Below are positions 51,430 through 60,079 of a DNA stretch of 64,000 bases, in pieces (the first letter of the stretch is position 1; every line of letters starts with the position of its first letter). A model generated the notes under the pieces. The model had not been told where the DNA came from, searched no databases, and saw only the letters and a program-made list of their open reading frames with translations. The DNA comes from MD308 sp051888795 (lineage in GTDB: Bacteria; Bacillota; Clostridia; Lachnospirales; Lachnospiraceae): the NCBI GenBank assembly GCA_051888795.1, contig JBJFCD010000015.1:12826-76825 (forward strand), read 5' to 3'. Position numbers and translations under genes: made by a program.

Positions 51430-51936
51430 TTGAATAAACTGAAACGTTATACGATTTATGGAATCATTTTTACTTTAATCACTGGAACACTTCTTCATTT
51501 CACTTATGAATGGTCTGGAAATAACCATATTGTTGGATACTTATCTGCTGTGAATGAATCTACATGGGAACATATGAAACTGGTCTTTTTCCCAATGAGC
51601 CTATACTATTTTTACATGAATAAGAAACTGAAAAATGAGTATCCGTGTGTCACGTCTTCCTTGCTCTTCGGGATCCTGCTCGGCACACTTCTAATACCGA
51701 TTGTCTTCTACACATATTCCGGTATACTTGGTCGTAGTCTGCTGATCCTTGACATCAGCACATTCATGATATGTGTGCTTACGGCATTTTACGCTGTCTA
51801 CAGATTATCCTTATCTTGTCGTTTGAAAGAGTTCCAAGTTTTTCTCAAACTTTTAGTATTACTATCCGCTGTATGTTTCTTGATATTTACTTATGTTCAT
51901 CCTACATTTGGTATATTCAAAGACCCGACCAAGTGA
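51430..51936 (+). CDS. DUF6512-like membrane protein, plus-strand cargo
   Basis: A 168-aa protein from a TTG start with GGGAGGTGAT upstream. Five or so helices; conserved-looking segments are LLHFTYEWSGNNHIVGYLSA, VNESTWEHMKLVFFPMSLYY and YVHPTFGIFKDPT. This is the DUF6512 pattern, also found outside phages. Function unknown. It opposes the lytic genes. Confidence 0.75.
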   Translation: MNKLKRYTIYGIIFTLITGTLLHFTYEWSGNNHIVGYLSAVNESTWEHMKLVFFPMSLYYFYMNKKLKNEYPCVTSSLLFGILLGTLLIPIVFYTYSGILGRSLLILDISTFMICVLTAFYAVYRLSLSCRLKEFQVFLKLLVLLSAVCFLIFTYVHPTFGIFKDPTK

Positions 51937-51958
51937 TTTTAGAAATAATGACTCCGAA

Positions 51959-52846
51959 TCACTTCTTCTCTCCCTTCTCCATATCAACCATGGCAAGCCT
52001 TCGCATGGTCTCTTCATCATAAGTTCTTCCGGAAAAATTATTAAATCCGTACTTCTTTCCTGAAGAAGGATCTTTCTTCCCTTTACTGCTCTCACTCTTT
52101 TTCCCTGCCACCTTATAAAATGTCTTATATCCGCCAGCTGCAGCTTTCTTTACGATCGCTATCTGTTCTGCCAGATCAGAAGACAATCCTATCAGATCAT
52201 CCCTCAGTGCCTGTACCTGTTCCGGAAGGATCTCTCCATAGTTGTTCGAACGGATCAGAAGATAGGTCTGGAATTCCCGTTCCAGTTCCGGCGGAAATAC
52301 CATACTATATATGTTTTTATTTTCTTTTTCTTTCTGTGCACTTTCTTCGGAATTTAAAGTTTTTTCTTCCGAATTAATTACATTTTCTTCCGAAGAAATT
52401 CGATTTTTTTGTACATTTAATAAAGGCTCCGCATTTTCCTCTTTCCTGAGGAGCCAATACTTGTCACTATAGAGCTGTCTTTTCATGCGCTTTACTGCTA
52501 TCTCGTAATAGCGACGCTGAATTCCAACAGAGGTGATGATGTTTTTCGTCATGAGGTCATCATCCAGGAGACCTATCTCAGAGCAAAAGTGCACCACTTG
52601 CACGACAGCCTTTTGACTCTTCACCCACTTGTTCCCGATCATCTTTGTGATCATTTTCGATAGCTTATCCAAGGGGATCTCTGCGTAGTATCCGTGCTTA
52701 TATACGATACAGAGTATACAGTCATACACGGTCACACCCAGTGGACCAAACCGGTCCAGTAAATCGAAGATCTTATCATCTTCATAAAAATCCAACATCT
52801 TCGGAAAGTATGTAAGCCCAGGTTTATTTGGAGCTCCGCGTCCCAT
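51959..52846 (-). CDS. Phage replication protein with DnaD-like domain
   Basis: A 295-aa protein. The N-terminal domain is Lin1244/Lin1753-like (GLTYFPKMLDFYEDDKIFDL; GVTVYDCILCIVYKHGYYAE). A Glu/Asn-rich linker (~150-185) precedes a possible primosome-interacting region; the C-terminus is basic (GKKYGFNNFSGRTYDEETMR). It probably helps load the replicative helicase, although no phage helicase loader is seen here. Confidence 0.78.
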   Translation of the reverse strand: MGRGAPNKPGLTYFPKMLDFYEDDKIFDLLDRFGPLGVTVYDCILCIVYKHGYYAEIPLDKLSKMITKMIGNKWVKSQKAVVQVVHFCSEIGLLDDDLMTKNIITSVGIQRRYYEIAVKRMKRQLYSDKYWLLRKEENAEPLLNVQKNRISSEENVINSEEKTLNSEESAQKEKENKNIYSMVFPPELEREFQTYLLIRSNNYGEILPEQVQALRDDLIGLSSDLAEQIAIVKKAAAGGYKTFYKVAGKKSESSKGKKDPSSGKKYGFNNFSGRTYDEETMRRLAMVDMEKGEKK

Positions 52847-52855
52847 TCAGACCAC

Positions 52856-53296
52856 CTACTTCCCGTCCTTATATTCCTCAACTGTAATATCCAGGCCTTC
52901 CACTGCGGAATAGGCTTTCTTTGCAATGACAAGAGCCACCTGCGTATCATCGTGGTATGCAACGCCATTCAGGGCATCTGCAACCACCTTCACAATATTG
53001 TCCATGTCCGGTTTCTTGAGCGGAAGGATCTCTCCGTCAAGCATCTGCTGCTTCACCTTTTTAGGCTTGCTCTTCGGAGGAAGAAATCTTGCGACGATCC
53101 TAAGTGTTGCCGGAACACCGGACTCAAGGTAGAATCCATTGGCCTTCTGAAGGAACCGGTCCTTAATAAAATTCTCATACAGGACGGTTTTATCCGGTGT
53201 ACTGGATACATGCTTTCCGGCATTTGCATTATAGTATGTACGCGCCCTTGCTTTCCCCTGTGGTTTCCCAGGAACATGAAATGTCACCGAACCCAT
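52856..53296 (-). CDS. RusA-family Holliday junction resolvase
   Basis: About 146 aa from the ATG at 53296 (AAAGGAG upstream). RusA motifs: VPGKPQGKARARTYYNANAG and KKPDMDNIVKVVADALNGVA with YHDDTQV, containing the catalytic Asp residues. It resolves phage recombination intermediates. Cluster with the replication protein and recombination genes. Confidence 0.9.
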   Translation of the reverse strand: MGSVTFHVPGKPQGKARARTYYNANAGKHVSSTPDKTVLYENFIKDRFLQKANGFYLESGVPATLRIVARFLPPKSKPKKVKQQMLDGEILPLKKPDMDNIVKVVADALNGVAYHDDTQVALVIAKKAYSAVEGLDITVEEYKDGK

Positions 53297-53403
53297 AAGC
53301 TTTTCTTCTCCTTTCCTGCCCATGCCATAATAAACAGCATGGGCATACATCTATCGTTTTCAGTTACATGTGATACATATCGATAAACCAAAAGGAAATG
53401 TTA

Positions 53404-54138
53404 TTATGCGATTACGGTAATGTTATGTTTCACAAGCTCATCACTCAGCTCAAATTCCAGGTATTCCTTGATTTTCTTCATGGTCGCATTCTTCCAAAGT
53501 CCTCCGTCCGCTTCCACAAGCTTGAATGCCGGACCACGTTCACTATCCTTAATACGGAATACATAGGAGCTTTCTGACTGCTCGATCTCCGCAAAAGTGC
53601 GGTACGGTCTTAATCTTACTGGATTTGGTACGATTACATCTGTCTTATTAGCAATGCCAGAACTGATCGTTGTCTTCTGACTGATTCCATCGTCATCATA
53701 GTTCGCAGTCGTTCCAGCCTGGATGTTTCCGGCAACCATCTTGATTTTATTGAGGTCCTCTGTCTCAAGGAAGTTTGCCTGCAGCTCGATGATGAAACGT
53801 TCCTGATCATAATACTTGTCGAACTCAAATTCGTTCACGATAGCCTTGGCAGCAATCAGATATTCACGGTTTCTCTCATCAATTAACCCGGAATACAATC
53901 TCACCTGTGTCGGTGATTCAATATGTAAGACCATGGATTCCCTGAGTTCCTCCGGCTTACCTTTGATGTAATCTACTAACGCAGTCAGTGTATTGACACG
54001 CAGCTCACTGGCCATAGGGAAATTGTGATATCTCTGCAGACTCTTGTTACAATAAGTCTCGCCATTAATCTCCAACACTTTTGGCTCCATACTCTCTTCT
54101 TTCAATCCTGCGATATACTGTAATGCTTCTCTAATCAT
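53404..54138 (-). CDS. Early phage protein, function unknown
   Basis: A 244-aa protein (MIREALQYIAGLKEESMEPK; LRVNTLTALVDYIKGKPEEL; TDVIVPNPVRLRPYRTFAEI; YLEFELSDELVKHNITVIA). Frequently found between RusA and the protein at 54154 in Clostridia prophages. I do not recognise a functional domain. Confidence 0.72.
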   Translation of the reverse strand: MIREALQYIAGLKEESMEPKVLEINGETYCNKSLQRYHNFPMASELRVNTLTALVDYIKGKPEELRESMVLHIESPTQVRLYSGLIDERNREYLIAAKAIVNEFEFDKYYDQERFIIELQANFLETEDLNKIKMVAGNIQAGTTANYDDDGISQKTTISSGIANKTDVIVPNPVRLRPYRTFAEIEQSESSYVFRIKDSERGPAFKLVEADGGLWKNATMKKIKEYLEFELSDELVKHNITVIA

Positions 54139-54153
54139 GATTTCTTATCCTCC

Positions 54154-54576
54154 TTATGCTTTTCTTCTCATATCTACAATGTTTCTTGATTCTGCCGGTT
54201 CCAGGATCTCTCCGGTATCCGGATCATACGCTTTCTGATCCGGAACAACTCCCGGAACATCCGCGACTGACATCTGTCCCGGAATCTGTCCGGTTCCAAT
54301 CTCAATCGCTTCCACTTCACCAGTTTTGATATTCTTCCCCATCTGGATCGCCGTAACAGCTCCAAGCGCAGGTGCAAGCGTGGTCTTTGTCTGCACACCA
54401 GTCGCGACAAAGCTTCGGTCTGCATTTGGTTTAAACCCGATCGTAACCGTAATCTTTCTGGCGGCTCCTGCTTCTGTATTCGGATCCTGAATGTTTTTTG
54501 TAACTTCTTCAATGGCTCTGTTTACCTGTACGGTAAAAGCTCCGTTTGCGAACGTCTCAAGATTAATGTGTTTCAT
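54154..54576 (-). CDS. Early phage protein, often called replication terminator protein
   Basis: About 140 aa from the ATG at 54576 (AAAGGAG upstream). Segments INLETFANGAFTVQVNRAIE, AARKITVTIGFKPNADRSFV and GVVPDQKAYDPDTGEILEPA. This family carries the name replication terminator protein in annotations of gut Firmicute phages; I know of no evidence for that activity. Confidence 0.72.
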   Translation of the reverse strand: MKHINLETFANGAFTVQVNRAIEEVTKNIQDPNTEAGAARKITVTIGFKPNADRSFVATGVQTKTTLAPALGAVTAIQMGKNIKTGEVEAIEIGTGQIPGQMSVADVPGVVPDQKAYDPDTGEILEPAESRNIVDMRRKA

Positions 54577-54596
54577 TGTTTCACTTCTCCTTTCCA

Positions 54597-56153
54597 TTAT
54601 GAATTCATATATGCATCAATTCCGTGGTCAAAATCCACTTCCTTTCCTTTTTTCCATTCATCCCAGAAATCGATTGTCCGGGATTTCGGACGCTCATCTG
54701 CAAGTTCCACCTGAATCTTCAGCGGGATTGGCGCAGCATCTCCTATGATCAAAACTTCGCCCGGGCGGAAGGTGCTCACCGCATCGACCACACTGGCATC
54801 ACCATCAGGAAGCATGCCTTTGATCATCGACTTGTCATTTTCATTGTTCAGTTTAGATACAACAAAATTTGCGCACTGAGCCATGATGGTCTTATTTAAT
54901 TCAGAAGGTCTCTGGCTTGCCGGGAATAATGTGACACCAAACTTTCTTCCTTCCTTTGCGATTTCCTCAAACGTCTCAAGCATACGTTTCTGTGATGCAG
55001 ACAATTGAAAATCGTTCGGAATATAAACATGGGCTTCATCACATACCAATGTGATCGGCATTAACTCATCAGGACGATACATCCGCTGGATACCATAGAC
55101 GAGCTTCGCAATTGTTCCGATCAGAGGGAGCGCTACGTCATGCGGTACCCCTGAAAGGTCAATATTTTTCACTGGCTTATCATTATCCATGATCAGGTGC
55201 AGCACCTTTTTTAAATATGTCTGTTGGTCATCATAGAATAAAAACGAATATCTTCCGTCTGACAGTTTATCTTTCATGGTATTGATCACTCCGGAAAGCT
55301 TCCCGTAAAAATCACCTTTCACAGTTTTGGCCGTACCCGCCTTGTCACCTGTCTTGTAGATCTCACCAGCGAGTACCTCTTCAACGTTCAGCGCCTCCAT
55401 AAGGCTCAGCATATTCCTGAAATCAAACTGTACTGGACGATTCTCCTTTCCATCCGGACAAAGCTGGTAATAGCACTTCCTGAGAGCCGACATTACAACA
55501 GACGATGTCTCTTCCCTTACTTTTAGGATATCTGCTACCATATCCGAGAAACTGAACATCCAGATTGGGAAATGAAAGTCATTTCCAACTTTGATATTTC
55601 TCGCATAAGAAAGATCGCTGTATTCCCCATGGATATCAAACACAATAATATTCGTGCCTGGAAACTTGCTGGTCTGTTCCAATATCTTTGCCACGGTTTC
55701 TGACTTACCGGAACCTGTATTTCCGACAATACATGCATGTCTCTGGAAGAATTTATTCCCATTCACATAAGCAGGGCAATCATAAGATGCATAGCTTCCA
55801 ATGTAAAATCCCTCATTTTCATAAGGCTTAAGCATTTTTCTAAATCGCTCACTGACTACCTTTTCTGCTTTGACATCCGTCATGGGATATTTCTCGATAG
55901 CCTTGCTGAAGCATTCGTTCTGGACGCTTCCGATAATGGAGCACTCCAGCGTCTTGATGCCTGATGTATCAAAAATGAAATCCTCATCCCCAAGTGCACC
56001 ACCTGCATCCGTATCTGAAATAGAAACCACAACCGTGATCAGCTCCACACTTCCATCAGAGAGGGAAATCAGCTCATTGATCCTGATATCCTTAAACTCT
56101 GACTGGTCCGTTTTAATTTGAACCTTATCACTTAAAATCTTTATTAATTTCAA
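54597..56153 (-). CDS. HerA/DUF87-type ATPase
   Basis: About 518 aa from a TTG at 56153, directly after the stop of the nuclease gene and set by GGAGGGATAAAGG. Walker A is CIVGNTGSGKSETVAKIL, Walker B ITLVCDEAHVYIPND, and the arginine-finger region is near FGVTLFPASQRPSELNKTIM. HerA-type hexameric translocases work with nucleases in end resection or DNA transport. The neighbour encodes a PD-(D/E)XK nuclease, so the two may act together. Confidence 0.85.
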   Translation of the reverse strand: MKLIKILSDKVQIKTDQSEFKDIRINELISLSDGSVELITVVVSISDTDAGGALGDEDFIFDTSGIKTLECSIIGSVQNECFSKAIEKYPMTDVKAEKVVSERFRKMLKPYENEGFYIGSYASYDCPAYVNGNKFFQRHACIVGNTGSGKSETVAKILEQTSKFPGTNIIVFDIHGEYSDLSYARNIKVGNDFHFPIWMFSFSDMVADILKVREETSSVVMSALRKCYYQLCPDGKENRPVQFDFRNMLSLMEALNVEEVLAGEIYKTGDKAGTAKTVKGDFYGKLSGVINTMKDKLSDGRYSFLFYDDQQTYLKKVLHLIMDNDKPVKNIDLSGVPHDVALPLIGTIAKLVYGIQRMYRPDELMPITLVCDEAHVYIPNDFQLSASQKRMLETFEEIAKEGRKFGVTLFPASQRPSELNKTIMAQCANFVVSKLNNENDKSMIKGMLPDGDASVVDAVSTFRPGEVLIIGDAAPIPLKIQVELADERPKSRTIDFWDEWKKGKEVDFDHGIDAYMNS

Positions 56154-56157
56154 TCCT

Positions 56158-56907
56158 TTATCCCTCCAACAATTCATTGTAATCTCTGATCCTTGCTGAC
56201 TTAATGCTCTTGCAGTAATCACACTCCCCGCAATAAGAAGGCGCGACCAGTCCGGCTTTCACTTCTGCAAAATGCCCGATATTCTGTGATACTTCATTCA
56301 ATGCAGCATCCAGAGTTGACTGCAGAATCTGAAAGATATCGAGATCAACCGTCTTTTCTTTTGTGGCCACTGCCAGATAGAACGGAAGTTTCTCCCCTTC
56401 CACCAGTTCTACACCTTTCTGGTAAACAGCTCCCTGAAGGTCATATCGCCAATAAGGAAGCCCACGAAATCTCTGTACAACTTTCAAGTCGGTAATGCAG
56501 GTGCCAGGAATATAACTGTCCATTTTCATCTTCCATGGAACACCAAACAATTCAAATGTCATGATCCTCTGTTTTTCTCCAGACATAAATTTCATGAACA
56601 GTTCGTCATGTTCAATCCTTGCTATGATCTCATTCGCTTTACGGAATTCACTCCTGAGCTCACTCTTTCTGGTAAATACTGCAGGATTCTCTTTCATGAA
56701 CTGCTCCTGTGTCCCTTCAAAATAAGTATCCACGAAAGACCCTACCAGCATAGCTCTTGTCATTTCCGGATGATAGGCCCCGGTAATCTTCGCCAGGGCC
56801 ATCGCCTCACATTTTGCAAAATCCTTATATTGAGAAACTGAAAAATACTGCAGATTGGCTTTCTCGGAATAATAATTACTTTGATTCAGCTTTATCCTTC
56901 TTGCCAT
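56158..56907 (-). CDS. PD-(D/E)XK nuclease (RecB/RecE-like)
   Basis: A 249-aa protein. N-terminal SQYKDFAKCEAMALAKITGA with the conserved Cys, GSFVDTYFEGTQEQFMKENP, the nuclease core WKMKMDSYIPGTCITDLKVV (D...DLK) and QGAVYQKGVELVEGE, and a C-terminal Cys group CGECDYC that may hold an iron-sulfur cluster with the first Cys. This is the layout of phage 5'-3' exonucleases paired with annealing proteins. Confidence 0.87.
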   Translation of the reverse strand: MARRIKLNQSNYYSEKANLQYFSVSQYKDFAKCEAMALAKITGAYHPEMTRAMLVGSFVDTYFEGTQEQFMKENPAVFTRKSELRSEFRKANEIIARIEHDELFMKFMSGEKQRIMTFELFGVPWKMKMDSYIPGTCITDLKVVQRFRGLPYWRYDLQGAVYQKGVELVEGEKLPFYLAVATKEKTVDLDIFQILQSTLDAALNEVSQNIGHFAEVKAGLVAPSYCGECDYCKSIKSARIRDYNELLEG

Positions 56908-57739
56908 CTTTCTCCTCTTTCTTCTGTTCCGCTTTTCCGCTGAACGGATCTGTTACTTCCGACTCTTCCTCAGGAAGGGAAATGTCAAAATAATCTTCAC
57001 GCTTTGCCATTCCATCTCGTAATGACCGATATACATTGTTCAAACGGACCATGTCATTCTCGCTGAATGCTTCGCTCTTACATCCGATATATTTTTCAAT
57101 CATCTGCTGTGTCACAGAAAACTTATCTTCAAACAGCTTGATTCCCTTACGCACACGGTCAATCAGCGGTTCCTCGTTTCCTTCCGTTAATGTCTTCTTG
57201 CACTGTTCAACAGCTGCATCGATGACATCACCAGGTATTACTCCGAGGATACATGCTCTCAAACGTCTGGCTCCCTGATTGGCAACCATCTCATAAATAT
57301 CTCTGGGATCCGTAAGCGGTACATTCCCTTTCCTAGTCCCTCTCACATGAGGGACATTGAAAATCTTGGTCTGCCTGGTGTTCGTTTCCAGATCCCAGGC
57401 ATATGCCATGACCTGGGATTCTCCATTCTTTTGTTCCAGTTCAATAATCCCAAAATCAAGGTTCCCCCAGTTCTGCGCCATTGCCTCGGCAAGCCGGATG
57501 GATGGCCCCGTTACCTTCGTCCCGCCTCTCGGATACTCATACATGGCTCTTTCAGCCAACGACTTTCTCTGGCAGGATGTCATAATCCGGTTAAAGCTGT
57601 CCACTTCATCCCGTGGGAAACGCTTTGCCACTACCATAGCCGCCTGTACTTCCTGCGCCTGCCTGCTGACCATCATCTCAGTCTGTGTATTTCTTGCCGG
57701 TGTCACCGCAGCGACACTCTGTACTGAAAAATCATTCAT
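56876..57739 (-). CDS. Putative single-strand annealing recombination protein
   Basis: A 287-aa protein. Segments RMTSCQ-like IMTSCQRKSLAERAMYEYPR, GTKVTGPSIRLAEAMAQNWG, NLDFGIIELEQKNGESQVMA and RDIYEMVANQGARRLRACIL recur in phage proteins encoded beside RecB-like nucleases. A Lys/Glu/Asp-rich C-terminus (~250-287). The RecT/Sak-like role is inferred from this pairing; the fold is not proven. It overlaps the nuclease gene by 32 bases. Confidence 0.65.
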   Translation of the reverse strand: MNDFSVQSVAAVTPARNTQTEMMVSRQAQEVQAAMVVAKRFPRDEVDSFNRIMTSCQRKSLAERAMYEYPRGGTKVTGPSIRLAEAMAQNWGNLDFGIIELEQKNGESQVMAYAWDLETNTRQTKIFNVPHVRGTRKGNVPLTDPRDIYEMVANQGARRLRACILGVIPGDVIDAAVEQCKKTLTEGNEEPLIDRVRKGIKLFEDKFSVTQQMIEKYIGCKSEAFSENDMVRLNNVYRSLRDGMAKREDYFDISLPEEESEVTDPFSGKAEQKKEEKDGKKDKAESK

Positions 57740-57917
57740 CTGCTATTACCTCCTTTTTATAATTTCCGGAAAAGTACCATTCCGGAAGCATCTTGCGGAA
57801 ATCTTCCCGGTCGGTATCACTACCGAACAGGCATTGTTCCAACGCATACAGGAATGCTTCCGATTCTTCTATCTTCTTGCCGGCTTCCGGTCCGATCCCT
57901 ACATAAACTACTCCCAT
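57732..57917 (-). CDS. Hypothetical phage protein
   Basis: About 61 aa from the ATG at 57917 (GAAAGGAC upstream): MGVVYVGIGPEAGKKIEESE, AFLYALEQCLFGSDTDREDF, RKMLPEWYFSGNYKKEV. Overlaps the annealing protein gene by 8 bases. Function unknown. Confidence 0.6.
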   Translation of the reverse strand: MGVVYVGIGPEAGKKIEESEAFLYALEQCLFGSDTDREDFRKMLPEWYFSGNYKKEVIADE

Positions 57918-58005
57918 AGCTTGTCCTTTCTTCCTGTTCCTCTCTGCAGTCACAATGTTCTCCTGGATCCAGATTGTTACCGCAGAATGGACACGTTCTA
58001 TACAT
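57820..58005 (-). CDS. Small zinc-binding protein overlapping its neighbour
   Basis: About 61 aa. The N-terminus MYRTCPFCGNNLDPGEHCDC with RE has four cysteines in a zinc-ribbon pattern common in small phage proteins. The last ~30 residues overlap the next gene in another frame and look like translated out-of-frame sequence, so a natural shorter form or a frameshift is possible. Confidence 0.5.
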   Translation of the reverse strand: MYRTCPFCGNNLDPGEHCDCREEQEERTSYGSSLCRDRTGSRQEDRRIGSIPVCVGTMPVR

Positions 58006-58022
58006 TGCCATTGTTATTCCTC

Positions 58023-58247
58023 CTAATACAAAATCTCTTCAACAGCTTCTACCAGCTCTCTGAGTTCCGATTCTGTGAGCGTGATTCCTCGCCCGGCTTT
58101 TTCGTGATTTTCCGCCCAGTCGCGAATATCATACTTTGGATCCTTGCCAAACCAGGATACTTTATTAAGCTCCTTGTGCCACTGTGAACCTTCTGGTGAT
58201 GGAAACTGATGTATCTGTTCTACAATTTCAAACTGCGCCTGTGCCAT
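58023..58247 (-). CDS. YdbC/PC4-like single-strand DNA-binding protein
   Basis: A 74-aa protein with the PC4-type pattern: QWHKELNKVSWFGKDPKYDI, RDWAENHEKAGRGITLTESE, LREL. Homologues such as YdbC bind single-stranded DNA as dimers. The place beside recombination genes fits. Confidence 0.88.
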   Translation of the reverse strand: MAQAQFEIVEQIHQFPSPEGSQWHKELNKVSWFGKDPKYDIRDWAENHEKAGRGITLTESELRELVEAVEEILY

Positions 58248-58275
58248 CTACTCATCCTCCTCTACGCTGCAAGGG

Positions 58276-58518
58276 CTACCGGAGCCCCCCGAATAATCTG
58301 CACATCATCTGTGAAACAAGCGAAAATGCAATACGTTCCTCGCTAAATTTTCGTCTACCAGATAAATGGTCATCCAACTTATGAGAAATACGTGCTGCGT
58401 ACATCATTAACTTATTTGCTTCTTCATCACTCATTTGTTCCTCATACGAAACTTCTGCTGCAGCAACTCCGATTAAAGAATTGAGTTCATAATTTGTAAT
58501 TCTAATTTCTTCATTCAT
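58276..58518 (-). CDS. Hypothetical phage protein
   Basis: An 80-aa helical protein (MNEEIRITNYELNSLIGVAA; DEEANKLMMYAARISHKLDD). No recognised domain. It is the first gene after the hairpin at 58568. Confidence 0.55.
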   Translation of the reverse strand: MNEEIRITNYELNSLIGVAAAEVSYEEQMSDEEANKLMMYAARISHKLDDHLSGRRKFSEERIAFSLVSQMMCRLFGGLR

Positions 58519-58567
58519 ATTTGACTATTTCCTCCATTTTCGATATACTTTAATTGTTTTTTTATTG

Positions 58568-58601
58568 GAGCGCCCGAGCTTGCCGGCTCATGTGGGTGCT
58601 C
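58568..58601 (+). other. Nested hairpin in the early operon
   Basis: Plus-strand GAGCGCCC and GGGTGCTC (one wobble) enclose a second hairpin GAGC-TTGCCG-GCTC. A T-rich run (ATTTTTATTT) follows only on the plus strand, opposite to the genes here, so it is either an antisense terminator or a structured leader of the minus-strand transcript. Confidence 0.55.
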
Positions 58602-58605
58602 ATTT

Positions 58606-58986
58606 TTATTTGGCCAATTCGAAGATCCTCCGAAGCTGATCCGTGGAATAAAAACGTTCTTCATCCATCTTCAATATGTAATCCATTACTTGATGCCTGA
58701 GAGACAAATGTTTCAGTCCGTCATCTTTCCACTGCTCTATCAGATCTTCCATCTTATCCAGATACTGTCTGAATTCACGTTCCGGCATGATCGTTGCAAT
58801 CTCACGCAGTCCAACTGACCTTGATTTGTCTATTGCCGGCTGAATCTCTTCTGGCGATAATCCAGTATTTTCATATGCTGCCAGACGTTCTATAAGCTCG
58901 TCCTTTTTGCTTGGTGTCCAGTATCCTTCCTTAATACCATTGTTCCGCTTGTGCGTTAGTCTTTCGGTATCATTCACCTTCCTCAC
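58606..58986 (-). CDS. Hypothetical phage protein
   Basis: A 126-aa helical protein with the common phage segment DTERLTHKRNNGIKEGYWTP, ERLAAYENTGLSPEEIQPAI. The N-terminal LTxKxN..GYW pattern occurs in many Clostridia phage proteins of unknown function. Confidence 0.62.
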   Translation of the reverse strand: MRKVNDTERLTHKRNNGIKEGYWTPSKKDELIERLAAYENTGLSPEEIQPAIDKSRSVGLREIATIMPEREFRQYLDKMEDLIEQWKDDGLKHLSLRHQVMDYILKMDEERFYSTDQLRRIFELAK

Positions 58987-58989
58987 CCC

Positions 58990-59211
58990 CTAATCCATAT
59001 ATCCGTTCTTGCGTTTCCATTCATAATATTCATCTTCCAGATCTGCATCCTCAATCACACTAAACAGCGCCATAAAACTATTAAATGCTGCATCATGTGT
59101 TGGTGTACCAGGTTCAGACCTTTGAACCTTCACTACTTTTTTCGCAGTCTTTTCAAATAAAATTGCTTTCAGATTTTCCACGTCCCTTAACCTCCCTTCT
59201 AATATCCGCAC
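58990..59211 (-). CDS. Hypothetical phage protein
   Basis: A 73-aa acidic protein (MRILEGRLRDVENLKAILFE; SFMALFSVIEDADLEDEYYE). Overlaps the next small gene upstream by 13 bases. Function unknown. Confidence 0.55.
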   Translation of the reverse strand: MRILEGRLRDVENLKAILFEKTAKKVVKVQRSEPGTPTHDAAFNSFMALFSVIEDADLEDEYYEWKRKNGYMD

Positions 59212-59351
59212 TGCGTCAACAGATACTCACAAAATGCAACTCCGCCGACTGCTCCGAGAACCAGAACCACTGTAATCACGATCACGATCTTCAGTACAAG
59301 ATTCTCGATCTGGTGCTTTCGCTTCGCCTGTTTAATCTTTCTCACTCTCAT
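59199..59351 (-). CDS. Small membrane protein
   Basis: A 50-aa protein: basic MRVRKIKQAKRKHQIENLVL, then one helix VIVITVVLVLGAVGGVAFCE. AAGGAGG gives the start. Early operon; function unknown. Confidence 0.6.
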   Translation of the reverse strand: MRVRKIKQAKRKHQIENLVLKIVIVITVVLVLGAVGGVAFCEYLLTQCGY

Positions 59352-59362
59352 AGCACACCTCC

Positions 59363-59473
59363 TTAATATCCACCTTTTGAAAAGAAATCCAGAAGCATCA
59401 GTCCGATGATTCCGTATACGATAACTGCCATTCCGATAGTAAGCTTCACATCTTCAAAGGTTATTCTTTTCAC
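59363..59473 (-). CDS. Small membrane protein
   Basis: A 36-aa protein from a GTG start: MKRITFEDVKLTIGMAVIVY, then GIIGLMLLDFFSKGGY, one helix. GGAGGGACAAG precedes it. Function unknown. Confidence 0.5.
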   Translation of the reverse strand: MKRITFEDVKLTIGMAVIVYGIIGLMLLDFFSKGGY

Positions 59474-59497
59474 AGCTTGTCCCTCCTCTCTACCGCC

Positions 59498-59647
59498 TCA
59501 GGCGGTCTTTCTCTTAAGTAAACACATGGTGACGTATTCTGAATACTTCCGGACTGTTTCCGCAATCTCTTCCGGCGTCCGGTTGATGTATCCGGAATCG
59601 TCAATGTAACATGTGCAGTCACCTTTCTGAATTGTTTCTACGATCAC
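59498..59647 (-). CDS. Small Cys-containing protein
   Basis: A 49-aa protein from a GTG start (GAGAGGTG upstream): VIVETIQKGDCTCYIDDSGY, INRTPEEIAETVRKYSEYV. The stop lies within a perfect ACCGCC/GGCGGT hairpin. Function unknown. Confidence 0.5.
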   Translation of the reverse strand: MIVETIQKGDCTCYIDDSGYINRTPEEIAETVRKYSEYVTMCLLKRKTA

Positions 59648-59764
59648 TTGCACCACCTCTCTAATATGTATGTGTTACGGTTTGTACTTGTTTCTCCCTA
59701 TTCTCCGTCATATAATTTAAATACAGGCACCTCCATGCCGAGTACATACGAAAGGAGATTTAAA

Positions 59765-60079
59765 ATGCAATTAAGTAAAGATTCTGATAAACTCGCCTGT
59801 TTGATATACAAAAAATATTTGGAAAAGCGAAAATCGGGTGAATCCAAACCAAACGCAAAACGATTTGAGTATGATTTTTATTTAAATATCAAATCGTTAT
59901 CAACTTGGAATCCTGACGATATTGACGAAACGATAAATGAATTAAAACACGCAGGATTCGTGAAAAAATATATCGACGGCGGATTTGTAATACTGGATGA
60001 TTTCATTATTTATATGGAAAATCGATTCAAAAATGGCATAGTCGAAGTCACTGATTTCATTACAAAGTTTATTCCTTAA
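59765..60079 (+). CDS. Hypothetical protein, possible winged-helix (YjcQ-like)
   Basis: About 104 aa from the ATG at 59765 (AAAGGAG upstream); a longer frame to 59648 has no ribosome site. MQLSKDSDKLACLIYKKYLE and DDIDETINELKHAGFVKKYI with DGGFVILDDF look like helices followed by a beta wing. AT-rich and on the plus strand, so probably cargo. YjcQ-like is a guess. Confidence 0.6.
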   Translation: MQLSKDSDKLACLIYKKYLEKRKSGESKPNAKRFEYDFYLNIKSLSTWNPDDIDETINELKHAGFVKKYIDGGFVILDDFIIYMENRFKNGIVEVTDFITKFIP

